A DNA stretch of 64,000 nt from Tillandsia leiboldiana (taxonomy: Eukaryota; Streptophyta; Magnoliopsida; Poales; Bromeliaceae), in contig CM055072.1 of assembly GCA_029204045.2 (NCBI GenBank), forward strand, positions 10,294,854 through 10,358,853, in the 5' to 3' direction. The notes below the pieces were generated by a model. The model did not search any database. It was not told where the DNA came from and worked only from the letters and a program-made list of their open reading frames with translations. Each line of letters opens with the position of its first letter. Within the stretch, counting starts at the first letter, position 1. A program made the translations under genes and the position numbers. This document shows positions 31,031 through 44,222 of this stretch, in pieces.

Positions 31031-32498
31031 ATCTGTACCTCTAGTGCACGTGGTAACAACTCTACCTCCAGTCCAGACAGGAAAGCCAAAAACACTCAAC
31101 TCAAACTGCTGTAAAGAAATCATGCCCGCGACAACCTGGTCCACTGCCGTAGCGCCCTCCAACCGGGCGGTACAGACTCATCCGCTCGATGTAGATGGTC
31201 GTCGCTCAGTCTGCCCCGACGTCGTGTCCCTATCTGCCTGGCGGTAATCGGAGGAGCTCCTTCATCCTGAAGAGGTAACGGGGGTGCCGTCGCAAGCGGT
31301 ATTGCCGTAAGCACTGCTCGAGGGCATGCTGCCTGAAAAAGTCCCTACTGTCCACACGAAAAACATCGCCCATGCCTGTGGTCACACTGCGGCGCAGAAA
31401 ACGGCCCACCACAAATGACACAGTCATCCCACTGCTGCTACTGATACATCGGCTGTGGAGAACCTCCTGGTCTCTGTCTCCTTTGAGATCCACGACCCTC
31501 AGACTGGGATCGTGGCGGCCCCGGGGGTCTCGATCTACTCAACTGTCCAAACTCAGGCGGCACTGGATGCCTCTCCCCGGAGCTGGTCCCTGGCGCTCCG
31601 TCTCTCTCTGACATGATCACTGATCCTCGGTCAACCCACCGAGCCTGCTCAATCGCTGCATCTAACGTCGGCACTCGCCGAGAATACACCAAGTGATAGA
31701 TATTCCGATGCAGTCCTCTCTCAACTAGTTCAACTTTCTGGGCCTCATCCTGGGCAACATGGGGTACACTGCTCAGCAATCGCAAAACTCACGAACATAC
31801 TCCAGAAGAGGTCGACTCCCCTGCTGCAAGCGTCTAAGATACCCTTCCAGTTTCTGCTTACACTGTCAGGGAAGAAGGCCCTGAGCAGCAAAGCACGAAG
31901 CTGGTTCCAAGTCAACAACTGCGCTCCCGGTGGTCCAACAGGACGAACTCGACGCCACCCAACCTCGGCGTCCCTTTCCAAAAAGTGCGTAGCCAAGTGC
32001 ACCTAATGTTTCTCCTGGATGAATACATTCTCCAATAGCTTCTCCATTGTTGCTATCCAGTTTTCAGCCTCCCACGGCTCCAAGCTCAATCCTGCAAATC
32101 GGGGTGGATCAAACTGCCGGGACTGGCTCTATCGACCGATGATGTCCCAAAGCTCATCTACTATCCGTCATCCACCCTACCTCGGTGCCTCGGCACTACT
32201 CGTCGACACGGAGGGGGTTGCTCGCTCCATCGGTGCCACTAGTATAACTGAATATGCCACTGCATAGGAAAGTGCTGGAGGACTCTCAAGCGATACTGCA
32301 ACTAGCTGTGCTCTCCGCTCCAACAAGCGCATCAAACGTTCCATGGCTTCCTCCTGGTATCGGACAGCCTCCGACATCGGTGCCATCTGGGTCCATAACT
32401 CCTGGGTCTCGCTCTGCTCTGATAGCTCTCCTCCCGCTGCTCGGGTAATCGTCAGATGCGGGGTGTGCCCTCTTCACAACACGACGTCTCAGGGGTAT
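31031..32498 (-). pseudogene. Decayed gypsy gag (Gyp-2)
   Basis: Matches the Gyp-5 gag at both ends and retains the capsid core that Gyp-5 lost, with motifs such as LTWNQLRALLLRAFFPDSV (about 31875-31930) and PHVAQDEAQKVEL (about 31720-31760) typical of gypsy gag. A CX2C-type zinc-knuckle region lies near 31330-31420. The start codon is changed from ATG to ATA at 32496-32498, and several frameshifts and stops break the frame. It has one copy of the QEEA heptad where Gyp-5 has five. Confidence 0.8.
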
Positions 32499-32772
32499 CG
32501 TAATCCACTGTACAATAACAAACATCAGGACACAACAACCATACGACCCAATCCAGCGAAAGTCTAAGACATGCCATCCATTCCATAGCATTATGTTGTC
32601 TGCAGCCAACATAATCGCTTAGGAGAATAAACATGCCAATCACTCATCCCGTCTCTTGGGAGAGGTATAAAACTCAATCAGGACTCTCGCTAAAAGTCAC
32701 GACTCTCACGTAGTCATCCTAATGTCCAACCACAAGCCTAGGGTTTCTAAGTCAACCACGACCTACAACCTA

Positions 32773-32785
32773 GGCTCTGATACCA
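32773..32785 (-). promoter_or_regulatory. Primer binding site of Gyp-2 (tRNA-Met)
   Basis: Minus strand TGGTATCAGAGCC, 8 nt from the LTR end at 32794. The matching site of Gyp-5 is at 59708-59720. Confidence 0.88.
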
Positions 32786-35252
32786 CTCTAATCTGTCACG
32801 CCCCGGCGTCGAAACTGCGACCCGGGCTCGCCAACAGATCCGCCGCCCATACGGAAACCCCGTATAGACGAAGCGACTAACCTGCAAAAAGAATCAACTA
32901 CAGTATACAGATATCAGAGCTGAAAGTAAACTACTAAAAACTGAAATCCAATCACTGTACAACTGAAAATAATACATATATCCATCTCCCCAAATACGAT
33001 CGTATAAAAAGTCCTCTGATAAAAAAACCCAAAAGGGAGATATCTCTAATAAATAAATCAGTGTACAAGCTCTCAATACAAAAATATCCTCACTACAACA
33101 GTCTCTCAAACTGTAAAATAAAGTACAACTCTATACCTCACAACAAAGGTCTCTCAACAGAGGAAAAAGAAGTAAACTAATCTACTGAAGATCTCCTCTG
33201 AAGGGGGGTACCGCTACACTCCAACGACGGGTAGGGAACTAGCTCGCGACTCCCTCGAAACCGGTCAGAAGGATCAGCAACTGGAGCACAGGAACAGGAG
33301 TAGAAGTTCCTGGGGAAAAAGACACCACGACGGGTGTGAGAACTACTTCCCACAGTAGTTCTCAGTGGGTGCCGTCAACAAGCCCAACGGTCTGCCCACT
33401 AAGTCTACTAGAGGCATAAAGTAACAAAGTATACGGAAAGAAAAGAGCTGGAAAAGGATATCTCTATAGCTACTATGCCTCTATCTAGATGCTCAAAAAG
33501 TGGAACAGAAGATAATATGATGCATCTACTCACTACTGACGATAGGACACAAGTACTATGCTCAAAGAAAACTCTACTATGACATATGCTATGCCATCAC
33601 TCTCTCAATGTCACCCAATCTCAGATGACTGTCCCACTTTGGACCAGTCAAGCAAACCTGCGCTCATCTACTGCCACTACCCCCAAACAGGACTTGGTCT
33701 TACGTAGGGTGTCCCTCAAGGACTATCTCAATCTCAAGCGAACTCTAGGGTATCAACTAGTCGCATCATCGCAGCCTCGTCAGGCTCGGTATCATCATCG
33801 CACCCGGGGTGTAGCTCGAGGGGAGCGACCCCAACGAACTCAAGTATCACAAGTATCTCATAACTGGCATGAAATGCCAGGCTCAGCAGGCTATAATCCA
33901 CGATCAAACAGATCGGTATCTCAAAGCTCGAAACACAACTCAGTCGGAAAAGAACCTCGACTCAACTATGAATGCCCAAACACTCTCACGGCTATGTCGG
34001 AGAACCCTCAACGACTCAACTCACAACACTAACTCACTAAAAGAAAGTACCACACAGCTGGGGCCGCCGTCACTCCGAACGGCTCCCACACCAGAACACC
34101 AACCACATCGATAACTCAGGGAGGGCCGACACCATAAGGGTTTGGAAAACCTGATAGGTCGGTGCTAAGAACCCTATCAAACAAGAACAGACTCTAGGCT
34201 CCGCCTATCGAAGTTTCCGGCCCCCTTACAGTTCGGGAACACGACAACCTCGGTACAACACGCAGAAGATACCAACTAGGGCCCGAAAGTTCCGGGAGGC
34301 CGACACCAACATCCCTATCAAACAAGAACCGGTTCCAGGCTCGGCCCCCGTGGCTTTCGTCCCGACAAAGGAATGGTCCCTAGAACCCAGACCACTCGAA
34401 TCCTTACGAGTGGGAAAATTTACAGGAAAAGGGGTGACATTTGTTACTGAAAACTATTTTCACTCGACCCACGCGGGTGAGGACTAAAGGTAGTTCCCTT
34501 TTTGAAAAACCATCTTAATTTGAGGAGAAACCCATTTTAATGATTTTTAGTTCTTTTTAGGAGAAATAGTTAGAAAACAAGTGTTTACCCAAACCCCAAA
34601 GGGCTGATGCCTTTGTCCAATCAAACAAGAACAGACTTCAGCGGCCCTTCGATGCTTGGAAGGAAACATCGATAGACTAAAATCAGGTGTATGTCAAAAG
34701 GTTCTGGGTTCTAGGTCCAGCTAACACAAGCACACAACTGCCACTAACACAGTGGCGACAGCACAACAGGGATAGAAGACCTCCCGGGACTACCGTTTAT
34801 CCAAACGGCTCCCGGCACAGAAAAGCGACCCACTACATCTACCAGACTCCACTCTGCTCCCAAGCACGAGTGCAAATGCATCCCACACTAAAAGAAAGTC
34901 CCGACCTCTCGACCCACTACCCGGGCGAGGATAACACTATGTCCAGGAATAGAAAAACAGTGTGAGTGTCTAAACATAAATAACCCTAGCCCAAGTGAGG
35001 GTTTTCTACTGGTCTGGTTACACATGCAACATATGACGGGGGTGCTAGGTCAAGTTCCAAGATAGCTATATGAACAGATGATAAAAGGATTAACAATTCC
35101 TACAATCTGGCATGCTACTCAAGAAAATAAACTATCATGCATAGTCCTACATCAGTAGAATTACGGTACAGTCGATAAAACTTGGAGATAAGGCCACCCA
35201 CCTCGGTTTGCCACCAATTGCTCGTAGACACTTGTAATTGGCCTCCACGCGA

Positions 35253-35560
35253 TCCGCACGCAAAACGGAGCACGCCGCCGGAGTCCGCACGCAAAACGGA
35301 GCACGGTGCCGGAGTGCGCACGCAAAACGGAATCCGCACGCAAAACAGTGCACGGTGCCGGAGTCCGCACGCAAAACGGAGTCCGCACGCAAAATAGAGC
35401 ACGGTGCCGGAGTCCGCACGGAAAACGGAGTCCGCACGCAAAACGGTGCACGGTGCCGAAGTCCGCACGCAAAACGGAGCACGGTGCCGAAATCTACGCA
35501 CAAAACAGAGTCCGCACGCAAAATGGAGCACGTCGTCGGGGTCCGCACGCAAAATGGTGC
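35253..35560. repeat. Tandem array in Gyp-2 right LTR
   Basis: About 12 copies of the GTCCGCACGCAAAACGG core, with variants (CACGGAAAACGG, CTACGCACAAAAC) absent from the sister array. Confidence 0.85.
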
Positions 35561-36362
35561 AGTAAAACACGGTCCCTAACACAGATAAGAGCAAGAGGGT
35601 CAATTCACTGTCCAAAAGAACGCTCCAAAATTGTGCCAAAAATACCGTAAAAACAAGTGCAGGACCTACCTCGACTGCGCCGCGTCGCCCAACTGCTCCG
35701 TTGGAAAACCTCGCGCGCTCCACGAGGCCCACGACGCACCGCCGCACCACCCATAATCCTCTCCCTCACTCCCTCTCGCTCTCGGTTGGAGAAGAAAGGA
35801 AAGAAAATGGAGAAGAAAAGGTGTGCGGGGAAGAAAGAAGAAGAAGATGAAAAGGAGGAGAGAGGAGTGGTCCACGAAATCGGGGTCCACGGTGGACCGC
35901 CCAATGGGGGGCCACCGCTTGCGGTCCACGGCACATGGGCGCGTGCGCCCGGTCCACGCGCGCGCCTACAGCGCCACGCGGCACGCGGCAACGCGCCCGC
36001 CACACGGGCGCGTTACACCGCACCACGCAAGCGCGGGACACCGCGCGTGCCACACGGGCGCGCGCCCCCGCGCCCGCGCGGGCGCCAACGGGGGCCCGCC
36101 ACGTGGCGGCCCCCGCGGGACTCGCGCCGAAGGCGCGCCTGCCCCGCCGTACGCACGCACCTCGATCTGCGCACCGCGATCCTCGGGATCCGTGCCGACC
36201 TCGAGATCCGTGCCGCCTCGCCACGCCCCGAAAAATGCGCACTTCAACCGGGCTCCAAAACAAACAAGTAAATAGTCCATTCTCAACGATTTCGCGCGCT
36301 GAATCCAAAAACGATGTCCATTTCTCCAAATTCTCATCCGAAAATTTGCCGAATGCCCCCGG

Positions 36363-36940
36363 TGTGACGGCCCACTTCCCAGGGGGTCACCCATCCTAGA
36401 ACTACTCTAGCTCTAGCACGCTTAACTCTCATGTTCCTCTTGGATCTTGCTACCATCCAAAATGCTATAGCCGGGTTAGAGATTTTAGTCCTATTATATC
36501 ATTTATATAGAGGACTAATCCAAATTCTGGGGGTGTCACATTCTTCCCCCCTTTAAGCCCTGACGTCCACGTCAGGCTCAAGCACACTCACAAGCACCAG
36601 GCGATGTGAGACTCGTCTCGCTAGCCTTAGCCGACCTTGTGAGGAGCTGCACTCCACTCACAACGGTCATTAACCGGGGAGCCTCGCTCTACCCGCTATA
36701 TAACCCTGGCTCAGTCGAGACTCATCTCACATTTCCGGCTGGTGAATGGCTCTGATACCAATTGTGACGCCCCACTTCCCAGGGGGTCACCCATCCTAGA
36801 ACTACTCTAGCTCTAGCACGCTTAACTCTCATGTTCCTCTTGGATCTTGCTACCATCCAAAATGCTATAGCCGGGTTAGAGATTTTAGTCCTATTATATC
36901 ATTTATATAGAGGACTAATCCAAATTCTGGGGGTGTCACA
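36363..36940 (-). mobile_element. Cassandra TRIM element with 5S rRNA-derived LTRs
   Basis: Two nearly identical LTRs of 178 and 177 bp (36363-36540 and 36764-36940, TGTGACG...GTGTCACA) flank 223 bp. The target duplication CCCGG is at 36358-36362 and 36941-36945. The primer site on the minus strand is TGGTATCAGAGCC (36749-36761) and the polypurine run is TTAAAGGGGGGAAGAA (36541-36556). On the minus strand each LTR contains 5S rRNA sequence: GAGTTAAGCGTGCT, AGAGTAGTTCTAGG and ATGGGTGACCCCCTGGGAAG, matching the A box, intermediate and C box parts of the pol III control region. That is the hallmark of Cassandra. It has no coding capacity and depends on other elements. Confidence 0.93.
36371..36445 (-). 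ncRNA. 5S rRNA-like domain in Cassandra LTR (left copy)
   Basis: Minus strand reads through AGTTAAGCGTGCT and GGATGGGTGACCCCCTGGGAAGT with few changes from plant 5S rRNA over the 3' two thirds. The other LTR repeats it at about 36771-36845. It is not a ribosomal gene: the 5' part is diverged and it lies in an LTR. Confidence 0.85.
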
Positions 36941-37344
36941 CCCGGATAGCCCACTTGATCCGATTTCCGCGCCGGGTCCAATTCTGAAGTCCGATTTGCC
37001 AAATTCCAACTCTAAAAATTCCCGAAGGCAACCGGAGAGGTAATCTTTTATCCAAACTTCGCCCGGAGTCCAAATTTGACATCTGCGTCGCACGAAACCA
37101 CTTCTAAACACTCGACGGGTCCTCCACTTTCCCACGGGATCTCCTTTTAAGCCCAGAGTCCAACACTTGTGTCCAAATTGCGCACAAACACCACCGACAC
37201 ACCACGCAGGCCTCCAGTGATGCAAACTAAATCCCAAATTGCACCACAAATCTATTTCTTGGGCCCGACACGCGCACAAACACTCCCAAAGGCCACAATC
37301 CGACAGTAATCGCTTAAGTGGGGATTTCGGGTCCTCACATTAGC

Positions 37345-37787
37345 CCTACAATTCTATGTGTAAACAAAACATAGTTGTAGCTTGGTCATGTATGGCATGG
37401 AACCAAGGAGAGAATCTAGGTCAAAGAGTGGCATGGAACTTAGGGAAAAACCTAAGGTGAGAAAGCTAGTGTCTCAATATAGAGTTATTGAACTCTAGGT
37501 TAGAGTGATATGATATGAGCTTGTTGTTGTCCTTGGGATATCTTGAATCCTAGAGTCTTGAACTTTGGGTCTTATGTATAAATTGAATATACAAGTGAAC
37601 TCAAATGCAACTTGGTATCCATGGGGCATCCTAGCTATTCTAGAGTAATAACTTAGGGTAAAAGAGAAAAGTAAAAGTTAATAAAGCTTCCGAAAGTGAT
37701 AAAGTGCCAACGGGAGGGTTACAAGCATATTTCGACTCTCGGGGGAGGGTTACGAGCATATTTTGACTCTCGGGGGATGGTTACGAG
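37345..37787. other. Unassigned sequence between Gyp-2 and Gyp-3 with 31-bp tandem repeat
   Basis: Continues the host sequence interrupted at 26245. It ends in two and a half copies of a 31-bp unit (37712, 37743, 37774; GGGAGGGTTACGAGCATATT then TTGACTCTCGG). Gyp-3 inserted in the third copy. No ORF. Confidence 0.6.
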
Positions 37788-40700
37788 TGTCACGCCCCGG
37801 CGTCGAAACTACGACCCGGGCTCGCCAACAGATCCGCCGCCCATACGGGAAGCCCCGTATAGACGAAGCGACTATCCTGCAAAAGATCAACTACAGTAAA
37901 CAGATATCAGAGCTAAAAATAAAATAATCTGCTGTAAAAGTAAAATCAACCACTGTACAACTGGAAATAACACAATATCCATCTCCCAAATACGATCATA
38001 AACAAAGTCCTCTGATATAAAACTCAACAGGGAGGTATCTCCAATAAATACATCAGTGTACAGGCTCTCAATACATAAAATATTCTCACTACATCAGTCT
38101 CTCAAAAGAGGGAAAATAACTAATCTACTGAAGATCTCCTCTGAAGGGGTACCGCTACTCTCCAACGACGGGTAGGGATCTAGCACGCGACTCCCTCGCC
38201 TCGGTCAGAAGGATCAGCAACAGGAGCAACAGGAACAGGAGTAGAAGTCCCTGGGGAAAAGACACCACGACGGGTGTGAGAACTACATCCCACAGTAGTT
38301 CTCAGTGGGTGCCGCCAACAAGCCCGACGGTCTGCCCACTAAGTCTACTAGAGGCATAAAGTAACAAAGTGGTACTGAAGGAAAAGAGCTGGAAAAGAAT
38401 GGCTCTACAGCTACTATGCCTCTATCTAGATGCTCAAAAAGTGGAACAGATGGAAACATGATGCATCTACTGACTCTCAAGTATAATCACCCAATCTACA
38501 CTGACTGCCGCATAGGGTCCAGTCAAACCTGCGCCCACCTACTGCCGCACATCCTCAACAGGATGGGTCTACTGTAGGGTGTCCGTGACTGCCAAAACTG
38601 GCCCAATCAGAGGGACTGCGTCGACAAGTCGCGATAGCAAGTAACAGCCCCAACTCCGGAGTGGCACTCGAGGGGCGCGACCCCACCGAGGAAAGTATCC
38701 GCGCATCTCTGTCGAGCTCAATATGGCTCATGTAGGCTATAGTCCAATCCACGATCAACAAGATCGACTAACAACACCAACTCTCACCCACAGGCTGGAA
38801 AATCACACAGCCGGGACCACCGTCCACCCGACGGCTCCCACAACAGAACACCAAACCCACAGATATCTCAGGAAGGACAGACACCATAAGGATTCGGAAA
38901 TACCGATAGGTCGGTGCCTAGAACCCTATCAAACAAGAACAGACTCCAGGCTCCGCCTATCGAAGTTCCCGACCCCCTTACAGTTCAGGAACACGACAAC
39001 CTCCGCACAACATGAGGAAGACACCAACCAGGGCCCGAAAGTCCCGGGAGACCAACACCTACAACCCTATCAAACAAGAACAGGTTCCAGGCTCGGCCCC
39101 TGTGGCTTTCCTCCCGAAAAAGGAACGACCCCTAGAACCCAGACCACTCGAATCCTCTCGAGTGGGAAAGTTTACAAGAAAAAGGTGACATTTGTTACTG
39201 AAAACCATTTTCACTCGACCCACGCAGGGTGAGGACTAAAAGTAGTTCCTTTTTTTTTGAAAAACTATCTTGATTTGAGGAGAAACCCCTTTTTAATGAT
39301 TTTTAGTTCTTTTAGAAAAAACAGTTAGAAAACAAGTATTTATACCCAAACTCCGAAGGGCTAATGCCTTTGTCCAATCAAACAAGAACAGACTCCAGCG
39401 GCCCTTCGATTCTTGGAAGAAAAACATTGGTAGACTAAAATCATGTGTATGTCAAAAAGGTTCTGGGTTCTAGGTCCTGCTAACACTGGTACACAACTGC
39501 CACTAACACAGTGGCGACAACACAAACAGGAAAACAAGGTATCCCGAGACCACCGTTTACCCAAACGGCTCCCACCAAAGATAAAAGACCAACAACATCT
39601 ACCAGACTCCACTCTGCTCCCAAGCACGAGTGCAACATGCATCCCACACTAAAAGGAAGTCCCGACCACTCGGCCCACTACCCGGGCGAGGATAACACTA
39701 TGCCCAGGAATAAGGTACAATGTGTGGATGTCTAGAACATAAATAACCCTAGCCCAAGTGAGGGTTTTCTACTGGTCTGGTTACACATGCAACATATGAC
39801 GGGGGTGCTAGGTCAAGTTCCAAGATAACACTAACTTAACAGATGGTAGGAAGCAAAAGATCACAAGATCGACAGATAATACTAGGAATATCAATTCCTA
39901 CATTCTAGCATGCTACACAAGAAATTCACTCTCATGCATAGTCCTACTATAGGAGATTTAATGTCCAGTCCATCAATCTTGGAGACAAGGCCACCCACCT
40001 GAAGATGCTAACTGTCCAAGGTCCAACAGCTGGAAGTACCCAAAAATCATTAACTCCATTAATCCTCAACTCCAACGGGTCCAAAAATACTCGCAAAAAC
40101 CCCTGGGTACAACAATAAGGTCCAGAGTTACACTTTATTCCAAAATATCCAAGTAAACACAAACAACTGTAAACAGTCCCGAAGATGTGCAATTTTCACC
40201 TGCAGAACGGACTCAGAAAAATCCAACAAAAATACTATCGCGATCGTAGCGTCAAGACCTTCGAAACGGATACCTGCACGTCCAATTCCGAGCCCCGTAG
40301 GCCGAGTTAGAAATTCCACAACGCTGGGTCCACAAAACCTCACAACATACACAACTGTAATACTCTACACAGTAAAGGGGGAAGAATATATCTTCAGGCA
40401 AGTCTCAGAAAAATCCCCAAAAAATACAAAAATAATCCTTGTGAAGCGTAGATGCAAAAAGTGTAAAGGCACGTCCTGATTCGATGCCCGAGTGCGGAGA
40501 TATTGCCAAAGAAGTGAACCGCTGTCCAAATCTCAAACACAGGAAAGAGGGTCACAGAAAGCTAGGAAAAAATCCTTGAAAAACACGAAACGAGGGGAAG
40601 CAGGAAATACCAAGATCGTAGCTCTGTCTGTCGCTGTTCCAATGGCGCAAGAATCGCCTGAAAAGGTGGTTGGAGTAGGCCGGGGGAGCTCGCGCACCGA

Positions 40701-41714
40701 AATGCGACGAAAGGGAACACAGGCGAAGAAGCGTCGCGACGCCCCGAAGAAAATGTAAACCTCAAAGTGCGTGCCGCCAAAAATTTTGGGAATCCATAGA
40801 TAGAAGCAGCTCAGGAAGAGGAAGAAGTTTGCTGAAGGTTGCACTGCGAGAATCCAAGCAGGGAAAGAGTTCTCGGAGCAAGAACAGGGCCTATTTACAG
40901 GCTGGGAAAACAATTGGATTAATACCCAATATATCCCAGGTTTCGGGCGCCCGAATCTTTCGGGCGCCGAAAATCAGGTGCACAACACCAGCCAATCAGC
41001 GCCCGGAACGTCACGGGTGTGCCACGTCAGCGCGAAACAGCGGACAGCAAAAGCCGGCCGCTAGCCTTGCGCCGCGTGGCCCCACCCGGAAGCCGATACG
41101 TGGCCGCCCACGCGCGGGAACAGCGCGTCAACGCGCCCACGTGCGCGCCTGCGCCCGCCTCCTGTGCCTCTGCACGCACGCATCCTGAGGCGCTCCCCAG
41201 CCTGCTCTGTGGATCGAGCGTGCTACACCGCACCAACCACACGCCGCCACGTGTCACCCTCCGATCCATCGTACACCCATGCCTTTCCCGTGGACCGCAC
41301 CTGCTGCGCCGGCCAACCGGGAGCCACCACGTGGCCCGCGCCCGGGTGCACGCTCCCGCTGTGGACTGAGCGGCTGCGCCTCAGCCGGCCGCCGCGCTCC
41401 GCCGCCCGCCGCCGCCGCCGACGCCTCTCCGGCCGCCGGAAAAGTACACTCACACCTCGAAATCCGTGTTTTCGCGTCCGGGCCCCGAAAAACACAAGTA
41501 AATAGTCCATCTTAACCGTTTTCACGCGCTGAATCCAAATCCGAAGTCTGTTTTGCCCAATTCCACTTCTAAAATTTCCCAAAGGCCTCCGGTGATGCAA
41601 ACTTACTCCCAATTTACACCATAAATCTATTTCTTGGGCCCGACACGCGTACAAACACTCCCAAAGGCCACTAATCCATCAGTAAACTCTCAAGTGGGGA
41701 TTCGAGTCCTCACA
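37788..41714 (-). repeat. Gyp-3 3' LTR
   Basis: 3927 bp, same ends as Gyp-2. TTCGGGCGCCCGAA palindrome at 40942-40955 lies next to a TATA-like TGTAAATA (minus strand of 40892-40899). GC-rich U3 at 41000-41450 with several CACGTG boxes. Confidence 0.9.
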
Positions 41715-42811
41715 TCCTCCCCCACTAAAAGAAAGTTTCGTCCTCGAAACTAACACGGCTCAAAAAGGGAGTCCCAAAGCCAAGGGTAAGTATCCATCAA
41801 CACCGTCTCCAGCTCCCCAGTCGCTACCCACACTCCGCGAAATGAGTCCACACCGAAAGGAGCCCAAAACTACACGAAGTACGCCTACACAACCAAACAA
41901 GAAGGGTAAAGGCCCCACCAGCAGGAAAGTCGTCAACCCCATCTCTCAATTTAGAAAACGGCTGAAATTAACGAAAAGTCCGAAAATTCTTAAAGGACCA
42001 GTGCCTTCGCCCCAATCAAACAAGAGCAGGTTCGGGCACCGTCTCCATTCATGAGCAGTCTTTCGAAGTTTTTCATCCTGTTTGTAAATTTCAGCACTAA
42101 GGCGAGAAAAAAGGAGAGAAGTGTTGAAGTCGTTCCTGCCGTGGCTACAAAACGGAAGCTACGATCTAACCGTGAATCCTAAGGACACAACCTCAAGTCC
42201 TAATCGTCACCTACGCTCAAAAGGTAGCACCTAACCCAAAACCGCTGAAGCCATAGCTGCAAGAAGGATACCCCGGTGACCTGTGAAAATGAACTCCTGT
42301 TGTCCAACTCGCGGAAAGGTCACTGCTCTCATTCCACAATCGGCCGTTGCACGATACCGCACCAACTGGTCCATCCCGTGTGCTCAATCTGAGTCGTGGA
42401 GCTGTCACTGAACCGTAACACCTGCCGGTATAATTCCAAGTCTCTACTGTACTGGACACGATCCACAAGGCTCCCCCACATGCACAACACCAACAGGAAC
42501 ATGTACCTCTAGTGCACGTGATAACAACTCTACCTCCAGTCCAGACAGGAAAGCCAAAAACACCAATTCAGACTGTTGTAAAGAAATCATGCTGGTGACA
42601 ACCCGATCCGCTGCTGTGGCGCCCTCCAACCGGGCGGCACAGACTCATCCACTCGATGCAGGAGGTCGTCGCTCAGTTTGCCTCGACGTCAACGTTCAGT
42701 CTGTCAGGAAATATCTAGACTATCCACATAGGGAGCACGGTCTCTGCCTCTGCTCACACTGGGGTGATAAATGCGGTCCTCCGTGGATAACCAATCCATG
42801 CTACCGCCGCG
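41715..42811 (-). pseudogene. Decayed 3' interior and gag remnant of Gyp-3
   Basis: Aligns with 30192-31380 of Gyp-2. A gag C-terminal segment is recognisable at 42444-42629 (minus, ADRVVTSMISLQQSEL). Frames are broken. The gag remnant continues at 46788-46903 on the far side of Gyp-4. Confidence 0.7.
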
Positions 42812-43466
42812 TGTCACGCCCCGGGGTCGAAACTGCGACCCGGGCTCGCCAACAGATCCGCCACCTATGCCAAACCCGCATAGGCGAAGCGTCCTACCTG
42901 CAAGAAAAGTACTACAGCTAACAGATATCAGAGCTATAAATAAACATCTGTTGTATAACTAAAATCAATCACTGTACAACTGGAAATAATACAACAATGT
43001 CCGCCTCCCAAAAATAATAATAATACAATATCCTCAAATACAAGCTCTGAACCCAACCGGGAGGTAACTCCACTAAATACATCAGTGTACAGTCTCTCAA
43101 TACATAATATATCCTCACTACATCAGTCTCTCAAAAGAGAAAAATAAAACAACTAATCTACTGAAGCTCTCCTCTGAAGGGATACCGCTACTCTCCAAAC
43201 ATGGGTAGGGATCTAGCTCGCGACTCCCTCGCCTCGATCATCAACCGCAGAATCAGCAACACCCGCTAAGACTCTGCAAAACAAAGGAGAGGAAGGAAAA
43301 AGGAGGGGGAAAACTCCCAAAGGGTGTGAGAACTACACCAAAAAGGGAGTTCTCAGTGGGTACCACCGCCAGGACCGACGGTCTGCCCACCAAGTCCTCA
43401 AGAGACCAAAACTAACAAAAGCCGCAAAGACTGATAAAAAGAAGCTGGAGCCCCTCAACAGCTATC

Positions 43467-43895
43467 ATGCCTCTATGCTTGCTATGCCTGCCATGCCTGC
43501 TATGCCTTCCATGCCTGCCTATGCCTGCCATGCCTGCTCTGCCTGCTATGCCTGCCTATGCCTGCCATGCCTGCTATGCCTGCCTATGCCTGCCATGCCT
43601 GCTCTGCCTGCCTATGCCTGCCCTGCCTGCCTATGCCTACTATGCCTGCCATGCCTGCCTGCCTGCCGTACCTGCCTATGCCTGCTATGCCTGCCTATGC
43701 CTGCTGTGCCTGCCTATGCCTGCCATGCCTGCCTATGCCTGCCTATGCCTGCCATGCCTGCTCTGCCTGCCTATGCCTGCCCTGCCTGCCTATGCCTACT
43801 ATGCCTGCCATGCCTGCCTGCCTGCCATACCTGCCTATGCTTGCTATGCCTGCCTATGCCTGCTATGCCTGCCTATGCCTGCCATGCCTGCTATA
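43467..43895. repeat. TATGCCTGCC minisatellite in Gyp-4
   Basis: About 430 bp of 9-10-bp units (ATGCCTGCC, TATGCCTGC, CTGCCTGCC). A longer block starting near 43585 is repeated near 43745, so there is a higher-order period of about 160 bp. It is open in all three + frames because the unit contains no stop codon. Repeat-derived ORFs (MPAMPA, CLPCLP) are not genes. Confidence 0.9.
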
Positions 43896-44080
43896 CAACG
43901 GTCAACAACTCACAATGACCTTGGGACCACCGTATCCGCAAACGGTTCCCAACAACACTAGCACTGGTCCAAACACCACCACTAGACTCCACTCGGTCCC
44001 CCTGACATGAGTGCAACTATAAAGCAAATGTCTGTAATAAGCCCAATCTAATGCCACCAGTAGAACTGGTACTGCCTGCT

Positions 44081-44222
44081 GTGCCTGCCAAATCGGGTAT
44101 GCCAGCCTACGCATAACACCCATAGGGGATGGGAGTCTCAAGGACTCAAAGGTGCCTGCCAAATCGGGTATGCCAGCCTACGCATAACACCGATAGGGGA
44201 TAGGAGTCTCAAGGACTCAAGG
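44081..44222. repeat. Two tandem copies of a 71-bp unit
   Basis: GTGCCTGCCAAATCGGGTAT starts each copy (44081 and 44152). The copies differ at a few bases. It lies just downstream of the minisatellite in the same LTR. Confidence 0.85.

Larger units (their letters stand above)
26246..37339 (-). mobile_element. Gyp-2: gag-only gypsy element with LTRs of about 4 kb
   Basis: LTRs 26246-30191 and 32794-37339 flank a 2.6-kb interior, with the target duplication TTAGC at 26241-26245 and 37340-37344. The primer site near 32785 and the polypurine tract near 30192 give minus orientation. The interior holds a decayed gag and nothing resembling RT, integrase or RNase H. The right LTR is longer because a Cassandra element (36363-36940) sits in it. 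Confidence 0.92.
32794..37339 (-). repeat. Gyp-2 5' LTR (right copy, with Cassandra insertion)
   Basis: 4546 bp including the 583-bp insertion (Cassandra plus one target duplication copy). Otherwise close to the left LTR. Tandem array at 35253-35560. Confidence 0.92.

Noticed and set aside
36371..36445. Genuine 5S rRNA gene
   Set aside because: Only the 3' two thirds match, it occurs in both LTRs of a small element with primer site and target duplication, so it is Cassandra.
43467..44010. Three overlapping ORFs of 147-164 residues
   Set aside because: Minisatellite translation in three frames; no stop codon occurs in the unit.
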